A program made the translations under genes and the position numbers. A DNA stretch of 64,000 nucleotides from Sinonovacula constricta. Taxonomy: Eukaryota > Mollusca > Bivalvia > Cardiida > Solecurtidae. The stretch lies in the NCBI GenBank assembly GCA_007844125.1, contig CM017568.1, forward strand, positions 2,824,547 through 2,888,546, given 5' to 3'. The notes under the pieces were generated by a model that was not told where the DNA came from, made no database searches, and was given only the letters and a program-made list of their open reading frames with translations. This document shows positions 37,379-48,905 of this stretch, piece after piece; the first letter of the stretch is position 1; the number at the start of each line of letters is the position of its first letter.

Positions 37379-38936
37379 GTGAGGTATTTGTTTTGTCAGA
37401 TATAGTGTTTTTTTCAGATTAAAATTTGTTTTTTTTTTTGCCTTAGTCTGTTAGGGGTTGATCTTCATTAACATTTTTATACTTTATTTTACTTGGGTGT
37501 AATATCCCACCAGCAGTCTCATCGTCGTAACCCATACATTCAAACTCAGGTTGTCCAAAGCTTAGTTATTATTCAAATTCATTGGCCGGCATGATTTTTT
37601 CCCTTTTTAATTTAATGTAGAAAACCACTGATTATTTAGTTGCATTTATCAAAGTTTTGGCATTAATCGAAGACAATTAAGGTCCCTGGTCAGTTCAGTT
37701 TTAATGCTTTCTTATAATAAGTGCTTGTAACCATTATGTATGTTGCAGTTTGTTGACAAAGATTACTTGTTCATGTCTATTTGACAATGCTTTAAACATA
37801 CATGCATAAATTTTGATTTGTTTTTATTTTGGAAAGTGTAAAATATTAAACATGATGCTTATTCTATTATTTATTTCTTTTCCAACAATTAACTTTTCTG
37901 ATCTTTCACAGTTAAATCATTATGGTATATCCAAGGCTCCTTGCACATTGCCACAGATATTTATGCAATTCAAAATGGTAAACTTCTAGTCAGAAAATTT
38001 TGTAAGTGTAGGCAATTTGGACTATTCCAACCCATGCATTGTTTGAAGTAAATCAGTGGTCTCGATGACTTTGAATTACCGAGGTTCAAATGTATATCAT
38101 AGGTCATTTTGCCAGAAAAACACCATTCTCATGAATGTATGTGGGAAGCATTTAATTGTCACCATGTCCAAAATGGCAGAGAAAATCAGCCAATGAAATG
38201 TTTTCAATTTGCAAAGAACAGGCATTGCAGGTTTGTGCAGCCATCTTGTAGTTTTTTTAACTTCAGTTGAAGAGAACTGAAAAGTTGAATGTGCACGGTC
38301 TGCATTTTAATTGGACCACTGGTTGCTATAAATATTCATGAAAACGAACTTTTACAAGCCTTATATACTGCGGCCAACATGAAGCAGAGAAGTATGAGGA
38401 AACGTGGGTTCCACACAATGCAACAATTTTTGACTTATGTTAAACCTTGTTATATTCCATGCCATACAAGGTGTGGATGTAACGTTAAACCCACAATATG
38501 AAAAAACAACATACAATCTTTGACCATTTTAAACATTCATTGCCTTAAGCAAATAATTGTTGTAATCCCTGTTATAGTATGCAATGAATATATGACCCAA
38601 ATTGCCGAATCCCTCCTTATTGATTTTGTTCAAGCTTAATTTTGACAATTTCGACTTTAAGTCCCCTACAGAGTATTGTTGGGAAGGGGTGCTTTTCTTT
38701 CTATAAAAACCTACATTAAAGTAGTCAACGTGGCTTTATTTTATTGGTTAACAAGATTTCTGGATCACAGTGTTTGTTTCAGGAAATATCCAAGCTTCTG
38801 TATCTTGCATAATATTTTTTGCTTAATTTTACACACACTTCTGTGGTTCTGACACTAAATGAACCAATCTCTTAACAAAGCCTTTATTGAAAAATTTGAT
38901 CTAACACAAAAAAGTTCTTTTTTTCCCAGTATTGTT
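37379..38936. other. intronic non-coding stretch
   Basis: AT-rich. It has a short open frame (38289-38501) preceded by a tataaat, without a compatible donor. No element recognised. Confidence 0.35.
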
Positions 38937-40417
38937 ATTATAGGTTGTATCCAACAGTTTGTATCAAACACATGTTACACGATCTGACCCATGTTACACG
39001 ATCTGACCCATGTTTAGATCTGACCCATGTTTGTATCAAACACATGTTACACGATCTGACCCATGTTTGGATCTGACCCATGTTTGGATCTGACCCATGT
39101 TACACGATCTGACCCACACGATCTGACCCATGTTACACAATCTGACCCATGTTACTTGATCTGACCCATGTTACACGATCTGACCCATGTTACTTGATCT
39201 GACCCATGTTACACGATCTGACCCATGTTTGGATCTGACCCATGTTTGGATCTGACCCATGTTACACGATCTGACCCATGTTACACGATCTGACCCATGT
39301 TACTTGATCTGACCCATGTTACACGATCTGACCCATGTTACTTGATCTGACCCATGTTACACGATCTGACCCATGTTTGGATCTGACCAATGTTACACGA
39401 TCTGACCCATGTTTGGATCTGACCCATGTTACACGATCTGACCTATGTTACACGATCTGACCCATGTTACACGATCTGACCCATGTTTGGATCTGACCCA
39501 TGTTTGGATCTGACCCATGTTACACGATCTGACCCATGTTTGGATCTGACCCATGTTTGGATCTGACCCATGTTACACGATCTGACCCATGTTTGGATCT
39601 GACCCATGTTTGGATCTGACCCATGTTACACGATCTGACCCATGTTTGGATCTGACCCATGTTACACGATCTGACCCATGTTTGGATCTGACCCATGTTT
39701 GGATCTGACCCATGTTTGGATCTGACCCATGTTACACGATCTGACCCATGTTTGGATCTGACCCATGTTTGGATCTGACCCATGTTACACGATCTGACCC
39801 ATGTTTGGATCTGACCCATGTTTGGATCTGACCCATGTTACACGATCTGACCCATGTTTGGATCTGACCCATGTTTGGATCTGACCCATGTTACACGATC
39901 TGACCCATGTTTGGACCTGACCCATGTTACACGATCTGACCCATGTTTGGACCTGACCCATGTTACACGATCTGACCCATGTTTGGCGTAGCTGTGCATC
40001 ATTTCTGCAGAAAATCCTACTTTAGCTTAAGCAAAGATGATTTTAATCACTATCTCAATTTGAAGATCACATGTACAGCTTTTTACAAAACACTAAAAAC
40101 AATTATTCTCTGCAAGTAAAAAAAATGAGCACCATTGGAATTTCTGTTAAAAATAGACATCGACTTCAGAGTAGATGATATGGATGATGATATAATGTGA
40201 TCTAAAGTATAATGGTCACTTTTTTTTTTAGTTTTAAAATAACTGTGCAACGTGGTTCAAATGGGAAATAGGTGTTTGGAATGATGATTTGGTGTTATGC
40301 TTGGTCTAGGTGTCAGACGTCAATAAATAGCATTTCGCAGGATCTTTTAACAACAATTTATTATTTGGTTGTATGAGAAACAAAAATTAGGTCCAAACTG
40401 TCTGAGGCCATCTTTAA
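38937..40417 (+). mobile_element. TTAA-type MITE, copy 2, with a minisatellite inside
   Basis: The left end, aggttgtatccaacagtttg, begins at about 38942. The right half (40120-40417) matches the MITE copy at 51.3 kb: aatagacatcgac, gtcaataaatagcattt, and an end at aaactgtctgaggccatctt then taa. A 1-kb tandem array occupies the left half. Apart from that array, the length is similar to the other copies. Confidence 0.65.
38969..39987. repeat. mixed 19-bp and 17-bp minisatellite inside the MITE
   Basis: Two unit types alternate irregularly: gatctgacccatgttacac (19 bases) and gatctgacccatgtttg (17 bases), with a minor gatctgacccatgttactt variant. About 56 units in total. The related MITE at 51.3 kb contains acacgatctgttcatgtaac near 51582, a single near-match to the unit, which suggests the array was seeded by element sequence. 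Confidence 0.93.
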
Positions 40418-41000
40418 CAATAAAGCTGGTGATTGAATATGCCGCACCTTAGCTGAACATTTTACCACTTTACCACCAAGGCAGGTTATCATATTGTGAA
40501 GATTGTGATAATATTTAGATTAATTGATATTTACATAATCTTTTGAAACCATTTACTATGTATTAATCACGCCTCAACAACTTGAATCAATGAGAAATAT
40601 AATCTGATCATAGATTAGGTAGTAGGTTGATTATCTGGCTAAATATCTGGATCAAAAACCTGATCAAATATCTGCTGTCATAGGAAGTTGTTTTATGCCA
40701 TAAGGTATAGGTTAAAATATGTAGGTTGTCAAAGAAATAGTCTTCACTGGCAGTAGCAACAGTTACAACAATAAAATAACAACTTATAGTAAAACAGTAC
40801 TATACTTTCATGGTCATTCACAATTAAAACAAACCATTCGGCTTTTATCTTTTAAAATACTGGAATTTCTACATTGAAATGTTAGTAAAGAATAAACATA
40901 GCTGCTGTTGTATGTTACTGGATAAGACATTTTCCATTGAAAAATATGGCAGTGGCATGTACATATCATATCATTATCTGGTAGTGGTTTGTATATATAT
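40418..41000. other. intronic non-coding stretch
   Basis: AT-rich; nothing recognised. Confidence 0.4.
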
Positions 41001-41205
41001 AATCCAACCTGATTATCTATCTATATATCTATCTATATCTACCTACCTACCTACCTACCTCCCTACCTCCCTCCCTCCCTACCTACCTCCCTGCCTGCCT
41101 GCCTGCCTGCCTAACCACCCACCCACCCACCACCTCCCTCCCTCCCTCCCTACCTACCTACCTGCCTGCCTGCCTGCCTGCCTGCCTACCTACCTACCTT
41201 TATTT
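41001..41205. repeat. tetranucleotide microsatellite, first block
   Basis: Starts with the leader aatccaacctgattatctat. It then grades through tatc, ctac, ctcc, ctgc, accc and back to ctac tetramers. The same leader introduces the second block at 41590. Confidence 0.95.
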
Positions 41206-41318
41206 ATGTCATAAAATATATATAAATATTCTTGCAAATAATTTTGATGATAAAAACCCAATTCATATATATCTTTAATTGGAAGTTGTTTTGTTAGCAT
41301 TCAAGTTAACTCTGACCA

Positions 41319-41592
41319 GACTGTGTAGTGCAATAGGTAGAGCATTGGCTCCAGGTAAGGGAGGCCCCAGATTTGAACCTGGGCTACGACATGCCAGTCA
41401 TTAAAAAATGATAGTGGTTTAGCTCCCTTGCTAACACTCGAGCCAGTATAACAGTAGTTCCGCTACTGTTTGTCCCAGTGTCAGGATAATGTGTCTGGGT
41501 GTGGTATCATGTCAGTTGTTCACAGCACGCTATACACAGTGAAGGCAGCACTATATCTGCTTCAGGTGGACACCGTCTCAAGATAACTGAAT
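41319..41592 (+). mobile_element. SINE-B copy interrupted by microsatellite
   Basis: Head gtagtgcaataggtagagc, B box atttgaacctgggc, body tagctcccttgctaacac, gtcaggataatgtgtctggg and gaaggcagcactatatctgc. It stops at ctcaagataactga, where the tetranucleotide leader begins; the tail appears only after the second microsatellite. Confidence 0.85.
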
Positions 41593-41913
41593 CCAACCTG
41601 ATTATCTATCTATATATTTATCTATATCTACCTACCTACCTACCTCCCTCCCTCCCTCCCTCCCTACCTATCTCCCTCCCTCCCTACCTACCTACCTCCC
41701 TACCTATCTCCCTCCCTCCCTACCTACCTATCTAATTCTCTCCCTCCCTCCCTACCTATCTCCCTCCCTCCCTACCTCCCTCCCTCCCTACCTATCTCCC
41801 TCCCTCCCTCCCTTCCTATCTTCCTCCCTACCTATCTCCCTCCCTCCCTCCCTCCCTACCTATCTCCCTCCCTCCCTCCCTACCTGTCTCCCTCCCTACC
41901 TACCTACCTACCT
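41593..41913. repeat. tetranucleotide microsatellite, second block
   Basis: About 320 bases of ctac, ctcc and tatc tetramers inside a SINE-B. The leader aatccaacctgattatctat is identical to that of the block at 41001. Confidence 0.95.
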
Positions 41914-42005
41914 GTCAGGATAATGTGACTGGGTGTGGTATCATGTCAGGTGTCTCAAGATAACTGAAATACTGTTGGTGGAACAATAACCCCAATAAAC
42001 ATAAA
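41914..42005 (+). mobile_element. SINE-B 3' part after the microsatellite
   Basis: Repeats a portion already present before the microsatellite (gtcaggataatgtgactggg ... caagataactga) and then supplies the missing tail (aatactgttggtgg, aataaacataaac). SINE-B sequence is therefore duplicated on both sides of the microsatellite. Confidence 0.85.
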
Positions 42006-42124
42006 CATATTTCAGTTAGCCAAGTTAACAAATTTTTGATAAATTTGGAATAATAATCTTTATTGTTCAATTTGAAATCACCACAGTGCCATAGGGCTGT
42101 TTCATGTGAATATAATAATGATGG

Positions 42125-44968
42125 TGTTGAGAAGTTACTCCTACATATACATAGCCAAAGACATGTGAGTTGATGATAACGATATAATGTTGTCACTCCC
42201 ACACTTACACAAACACAGCCACAGACATGTGGGATGATGATGATAATAAGTTGTCACTCCCACACTTACACAAACACAGCCACAGACATGTGGGATGATG
42301 ATGATAATAAGTTGTCACTCCCACACATACACAAACACAGCCACAGACATGTGGGATGATGATGATAATAAGTTGTCACTCCCACACTTACACAAACACA
42401 GCCACAGACATGTGGGATGATGATGATAATAAGTTGTCACTCCCACACTTACACAAACACAGCCACAGACATGTGGGTTGATGATGATGATGATAAGTTG
42501 TCACTCCCACACATACACAAACACAGCCACAGACATGTGGGTTGATGATGATGATGATAAGTTGTCACTCCCACACTTACACAAACACAGCCACAGACAT
42601 GTGGGTTGATGATAACCCTATAAAGTTGTCACTCCCACACATACACAAACACAGCCACAGACATGTGGGATGATGATGATAATAAGTTGTCACTCCCACA
42701 CATACACAAACACAGCCACAGACATGTGGGTTGATGATGATGATGAGAAGTTGTCACTCCCACACTTACACAAACACAGCCACAGACATGTGGGTTGATG
42801 ATGATGATAATAAGTTGTCACTCCCACACATACACAAACACAGCCACAGACATGTGGGTTGATGATGATGATGAGAAGTTGTCACTCCCACACTTACACA
42901 AACACAGCCACAGACATGTGGGATGATGATGATAAGTTGTCACTCCCACACAAACACAGCCACAGACATGTGGGTTGATGATGATAATAAGTTGTCACTC
43001 CCACACTTACACAAACACAGCCACAGACATGTGGGTTGATGATGATGATGAGAAGTTGTCACTCCCACACAAACACAGCCACAGACATGTGGGTTGATGA
43101 TGATGATGATAAGTTGTCACTCCCACACATACACAAACACAGCCACAGACATGTGGGTTGATGATGATGATAATAAGTTGTCACTCCCACACTTACACAA
43201 ACACAGCCACAGACATGTGAGTTGATGATAACCCTATAAAGTTGTCACTCCCACACATACACAAACACAGCCACAGACATGTGGGATGATGATGATAATA
43301 AGTTGTCACTCCCACACATACACAAACACAGCCACAGACATGTGGGTTGATGATGATAATAAGTTGTCACTCCCACACTTACACAAACACAGCCACAGAC
43401 ATGTGGGTTGATGATGATGATAAGTTGTCACTCCCACACTTACACAAACACAGCCACAGACATGTGAGTTGATGATAACCCTATAAAGTTGTCACTCCCA
43501 CACATACACAAACACAGCCACAGACATGTGGGATGATGATGATAATAAGTTGTCACTCCCACACATACACAAACACAGCCACAGACATGTGGGTTGATGA
43601 TGATGATAATAAGTTGTCACTCCCACACATACACAAACACAGCCACAGACATGTGGGTTGATGATGATGATGAGAAGTTGTCACTCCCACACATACACAA
43701 ACACAGCCACAGACATGTGGGTTGATGATGATGATGAGAAGTTGTCACTCCCACACTTACACAAACACAGCCACAGACATGTGAGTTGATGATAACCCTA
43801 TAAAGTTGTCACTCCCACACATACACAAACACAGCCACAGACATGTGGGTTGATGATGATGATGAGAAGTTGTCACTCCCACACATACACAAACACAGCC
43901 ACAGACATGTGGGTTGATGATGATGATGAGAAGTTGTCACTCCCACACATACACAAACACAGCCACAGACATGTGAGTTGATGATAACCCTATAAAGTTG
44001 TCACTCCCACACATACACAAACACAGCCACAGACATGTGGGTTGATGATGATGATGAGAAGTTGTCACTCCCATACATACACAAACACAGCCACAGACAT
44101 GTGGGTTGATGATGATGAGAAGTTGTCACTCCCACACATACACAAACACAGCCACAGACATGTGGGATGATGATGATGAGAAGTTGTCACTCCTACACAT
44201 ACACAAACACAGCCACAGACATGTGGGATGATGATGATGAGAAGTTGTCACTCCTACACTTACACAAACACAGCCACAGACATGTGGGATGATGATGAGA
44301 CGTTGTCACTCCCACACATACACAAACACAGCCACAGACATGTGGGATGATGATGATGAGAAGTTGTCACTCCTACACATACACAAACACAGCCACAGAC
44401 ATGTGGGATGATGATGATGAGAAGTTGTCACTCCTACACATACACAAACACAGCCACAGACATGTGGGATGATGATGATGAGAAGTTGTCACTCCCACAC
44501 ATACACAAACACAGCCACAGACATGTGGGATGATGATGATGAGAAGTTGTCACTCCTACACTTACACAAACACAGCCACAGACATGTGGGATGATGATGA
44601 TGATGATAAGTTGTCACTCCCACACATACACAAACACAGCCACAGACATGTGGGATGATGATAACCCTATAAAGTTGTCACTCCCATACATACACAAACA
44701 CAGCCACAGACATGTGGGTTGATGATGATGATGAGAAGTTGTCACTCCCACACTTACACAAACACAGCCACAGACATGTGGGATGATGATGATGAGAAGT
44801 TGTCACTCCCACACATACACAAACACAGCCACAGACATGTGGGTTGATGATGATGATGAGAAGTTGTCACTCCCACACATACACAAACACAGCCACAGAC
44901 ATGTGGGTTGATGATGATGATGAGAAGTTGTCACTCCCATACATACACAAACATAGCCACAGACATGT
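42125..44968. repeat. ~61-bp minisatellite with an internal GAT microsatellite, about 46 units
   Basis: The core agttgtcactcccacactta, cacaaacacagccacagaca, tgtggg is nearly constant. It is followed by a variable (gat)n-type tail: gatgatgatgataata, gatgatgatgatgaga, or the special gatgataaccctataa form. Unit length varies with the GAT count, and two units lack the ttacaca or tacaca piece. The cores change between acttac and acatac. A few diverged units near 42125-42190 form the left edge. Confidence 0.95.
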
Positions 44969-45074
44969 GAAGTGAGTTTTATTTCTGGTTATTTTACAAT
45001 ATTTTAGACACTAGAGCCTGCATGGTGGCACTCAGGTCTGACACTAGAGTCTGCATGGTGGCACTCAGGTCTAC

Positions 45075-45160
45075 CTCCACCAATAAGTAGCTGGACATTA
45101 CCAATATGTCCGTACTTGTGTCAGGTCAGAGCAAAGTATCAAACAAAATAAAGACAATAA
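45075..45160 (+). mobile_element. SINE-A 3' fragment
   Basis: Contains tctacctccaccaataagta, gctggacattaccaatatgt and an A-rich end. A 43-base direct repeat (gcatggtggcactcaggtct, twice) precedes it. Confidence 0.65.
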
Positions 45161-45787
45161 ACAAAAAATGCCTGAGCTAAACCTTTATTACATTATTGTT
45201 TACTGGATTATTAAATTAATGAAAACACAAAGATGTTTTACAAATACAGAATGCTGTGACAATGTGGTTACAAATTTATACACTCCTATTACCTTTTGTA
45301 TTAAACTTTATTGAATAAAACTTTGATTTATTGTTAATCAATATTGCCTATACAATTTTTCTCAATCTTCAATCTTTTTTATATCTTGTATAAACCTTCT
45401 TGATTGAACTACTTGAAATAATCAGCCCAACCATTTGTTCACAGCCACATGTTACAACTTCCCACCATATTCAAATTCAGACAAACAGTCTACTTATAGT
45501 TGGGCACATTAATATTTATACAAATAATTCATTATTCACAAGTGTTGACATTCCATTTGTGTTGGCAGAAACCTTGGTAGTTGCATGTTGCATTATAAGT
45601 TTGATTTACAAAACATTCAATTAGATTATTATGATAAGTATTTGTATTTTAAGTGGGTGCACCATGTTGCATGGAGCAACTGATAGAGCTAATCTAACTT
45701 GGCACAATGTCAGCCTGCCAAAAGTTTTTCATACAATCTTTTTTATTTGCCAATGATACATGAGAGAACAAGTATGTAGCTATATAT
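45161..45787. other. intronic non-coding stretch
   Basis: AT-rich; the short frame at 45400-45624 has no recognisable feature. Confidence 0.35.
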
Positions 45788-45958
45788 AAGGACTTGGCAG
45801 CCAATGGTGCAGATCCTGATCAGTCAGCTCCAAGCTGGATCTGTAAGGACTTGGCAGCCAATGGTGCAGATCCTGATCGGTCAGCTCCAAGCTGGATCTG
45901 TAAGGACTTGGCAGCCAATGGTGCAGATCCTGATCAGTCAGCTCCAAGCTGGATCTGG
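45788..45958. repeat. 57-bp tandem repeat, 3 units, in a foldback element
   Basis: The unit aaggacttggcagccaatgg, tgcagatcctgatcagtcag, ctccaagctggatctgt starts at 45788, 45845 and 45902. The gcagatcctgatcag motif and the following gagatctacactatttgg resemble the arms of the foldback family seen at 3.56 and 8.81 kb. Two reading frames stay open because 57 is a multiple of three. Confidence 0.9.
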
Positions 45959-46110
45959 AGGATTGAGATCTACACTATTTGGCCTGGCTTGTTTAATTCA
46001 TGAAAGGCAGGTAAGAACTAGTTCTAAGTCTTCATAGCATATACTTGTATTGAACTTTCTTATGCAGATAGTGTAGATTCAGATCACTGTGGGCTCCATG
46101 CAGTTGTGGC

Positions 46111-46370
46111 ATAGTGGTAGAGATATGTAATTCCTTTGACTGCTGGCCTCTTGTTGTGTGGGATAGTGGTAGAGATATGTAATTCCTTTGACTGCTGGCC
46201 TCTTGTTGTGTGGGATAGTGGAAGAGATATGTAATTCCTTTGACTGCTGGCCTCTTGTTGTGTGGGATAGTGGTAGAGATATGTAATTCCTTTGACTGCT
46301 GGCCTCTTGTTGTGTGGGATAGTGGTAGAGATATGTAATTCCTTTGACTGCTGGCCTCTTGTTGTTGTGT
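46111..46370. repeat. 52-bp tandem repeat, 5 units, derived from the SINE-A head
   Basis: Units begin at atagtgg 46111, 46163, 46215, 46267 and 46319. Each holds the A-box-like part (gatagtggtagag) through gactgctggcctcttgttgt, which is the SINE-A segment between its A and B boxes. Confidence 0.92.
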
Positions 46371-46384
46371 GGATACAAGTCATA

Positions 46385-46757
46385 TTTAAAGGTGGTATCC
46401 AACAGTCTGGACCAAAACTATTTTCATTCAACATCATAGTACACCATGGTTATTTCAACAGGACTCGAAAAATGCTGCTTATCGATGTCTTATATCTGTC
46501 TGAAAAATGGACCATAATGCCATAATCGTCATTACAAACATGTATTTCCAATCAGAGCCATGCTGCAAAGTAAGCTATTTTTAAACCAAGAAAACCTCGT
46601 GACCATCTATGTTATAACTTATCCATGTCATCCGCTGTGACATCAATGTCTATTTTTAGCAGGAATTCCAATCCTTCTTACTTATAGAGTTGAAAGAATG
46701 GGCACTTTAAGTTACACATATTAGATATAAGCAAACTGTCACATACCACATTTAAGG
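46385..46757 (-). mobile_element. TTAA-type MITE, copy 3, inside SINE-A
   Basis: Left end ttaaaggtggtatccaacag; right end actgtcacataccacattta then a. The TTAA at both borders is the target duplication. The internal sequence matches the reverse complement of the copies at 40.1 and 51.3 kb (aaaatgctgcttatcgatgt here, caataaacagcatttt there). Its position inside a SINE-A gives precise boundaries. Confidence 0.85.
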
Positions 46758-47024
46758 CAAAGGACTTATTGTGGAGATCTCTTCCGTTAGACCTGCGGTG
46801 CACAGATAGTCCTACCCAGACATTCATCTGGGGACTTCCTCAACCAAAACAGCTGGACTATAATGATCATAATAGATCTTTGCACTTTATTTCAATCTCA
46901 AAACAAAACCGGATCATTCAGCTACTACTGGGAGATGTCTAGTTGCACCTTGTGTTGTAGCTTGATAAGAGCCAATCTTACTTGACACTATGTCAACCTG
47001 TCCATTAATGCATAGATGTGCCTG

Positions 47025-47165
47025 CAATAGTACGGAGCAGATATGCCAGTGGTTCTACCCTGGCATTTGTCTATGGTCATTCTGCACTTAAGATTTGCTG
47101 GGGGTCGCCAATACGACCAGAATTGTGTCTGTGTGATATAACCAAAAAGTGAACAAACAAAACAA
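47025..47165 (+). mobile_element. SINE-A 3' fragment
   Basis: Contains gccagtggttctaccctggc, gccaatacgaccagaattgt, gtctgtgtgatataacc and an A-rich tail (aacaaacaaaac). The head is missing. Confidence 0.72.
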
Positions 47166-47931
47166 ATATAGGTACTGCTCAGCATGAGGGAAGGAGAAGT
47201 TAAAATATTTCATTTATTTTGTGCTAGACTTAGGGCATTTAGTCACTAGACTAAAAATAATAATTTTGAGCAAACTTCTAAAATTAGTAAAATCCTAACT
47301 TATAACAAGCATTGCCATATACATGCATCAACCATTTTTGTGCCATAAAATGATTCCTTCATTGTCACATTAGCATTACGATATAATTGTTATTTGCTTA
47401 GATTTAAATTAAATGCAAAGCAACAGCTTTTGTCTTACGATAAATTTTCAAAGAAAGGTTTTAATCTGTGATTGGATTAGATTAGACTTGTGTATTAACT
47501 CAATACTGAAATGCCCCCAGTCACCAGGGCATGCTTGTTGTTTGTCACAATTTTCAGTCGAAGTGTCAAAACTGTTGTCCCTGGCAGAGGTGTAACAACT
47601 GCTGACCCGAATTACTCTATGTAAAACCAAGAATTAATTAAGTATATTATTGCTTCAAGTGACTGTGATTGTTTTTTGATTGAGTGTGATAATCCAATGC
47701 ATTGGAACAATCTAAACATTTAAACAATCCTAACATTTTTACATTAGTAAATAAATGATCCAGTCAACTTTTGTATTCATAATGGTTTGTGGATTTCTTA
47801 AATGCAATCTGTAGTATCTTGATTTGATTTTACTAAATCAGTTTCATGTGGTTACATGTGTTTCACAGAAAAAATAAATATTGATGGACACAAATAAAAT
47901 AAAATGATTATTTAATATGAGAAAGACAAGA
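47166..47931. other. intronic non-coding stretch
   Basis: AT-rich; nothing recognised. Confidence 0.4.
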
Positions 47932-48248
47932 CCTGGTAGTGAAATCGGTAGAGAATTGGCAGCAGTTATGGGAGGCCCGGGTTCGATTTGGCTGCGACAT
48001 GCCAAAGTTGTAAAATATGGTAGTGGTATAGCTCCCTTGTTTACACTCAAGCAAATATAAGGGTAGTTCCACGACTGGTTGGCCCGGTGTCAGGATATTG
48101 TGACTGGATGTGGTATCATGCCAGGTGTTCATGGCATGCTATTCACAGTGCAGGTAGCACTTCATCTGCTTCAAGTGGACATCATCTTGAGATAACTGAA
48201 ATACTGTTGGTGGAACCATAAACCCAATAAACAAACAAATAAATAAAA
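47932..48248 (+). mobile_element. SINE-B copy
   Basis: Nearly complete: gacctggtagtgaaatcggt head, a cgggttcgatttgg B-box region, body (agttccacgactggttggcc, gtcaggatattgtgactgg), tail ataaacccaataaacaaac. A weak flanking similarity (gaaagaca/ggaagaca) may be the target duplication. Confidence 0.85.
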
Positions 48249-48699
48249 TAAGGAAGACATGAGCCAAAAGCAATTAGTTGCCCTTTTCTACTTGGTTGTG
48301 CATAAGACACTATTCATTTCCTATTCTGTTCATGCTGATTTAAAATTGTTTAAACCTTATCAAATTTAATTGTTGCACAAACATGCAATGAACAAAGAAT
48401 TCTTTGTTTAATGTAATTACGTTACCCTCTGATCAAACAAATATATTCATTGGCTAATAAAAAGGTAATCAGAAATAAGGAACACGATTTAATTATTTCA
48501 CTTATGGTTCTTTGCCAGGTTGAATTATTCATATTCCTTTCTGTTGAAGTTTCAAATGTATTTCAGATGGTTAAACCCTTTGATTAGTCATCGAAAAAAA
48601 ATAGATAAACTTAAAAATAAATGCTATCGATTTGAGAGTTACAGTTTGTTGTTGGTGTTTTTACTGTTAATTTTAAATTTATTGAAGCAACTCAATTAT

Positions 48700-48905
48700 A
48701 GTCATAGTAGTGACATTCAGCTAATTTGGCACAGGAAGACTCAGACAAATGTCTTCGTAGAACCACCAGTGCTTCGTAGCTAAGCTGGATACCTTCCCAT
48801 GAAAGTCCTTCAACTGAACTGGGACTTGAACCCAACCAATGAGAGGCTGAGACGTCAGATGTCTGCAACTTGTTTACTTGGCCATGGGTACCTCGCCCAC
48901 CCTTT
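48700..48905 (-). mobile_element. SINE-A copy, minus orientation, tail shortened
   Basis: aggaagactcagacaaatgt, cgtagaaccaccagtgcttc, a B-box complement gggacttgaacccaa, and head cttggccatgggtacc. Confidence 0.78.

Larger units (their letters stand above)
46096..46908 (+). mobile_element. SINE-A locus with head amplification and a MITE insertion
   Basis: The order is: SINE-A head amplified in tandem (46111-46370), decayed B box (gtgtggatacaagtca), MITE (46385-46757), then the SINE-A body resumes (aaggacttattgtggagatc, gttagacctgcggtgcac, ccagacattcatctgggg, tataatgatcataat) and an A-rich end. Both parts are in the same orientation and continuous in the SINE-A consensus, which shows the MITE came in later. 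Confidence 0.85.

Noticed and set aside
38289..38501. Small open frame with a tataaat upstream (MKQRSMRKRG... from 38380) as a further first exon
   Set aside because: The only donor-like site in frame (caag|gtgtgg) has phase 2, incompatible with the exon at 50618, and the frame ends shortly after.
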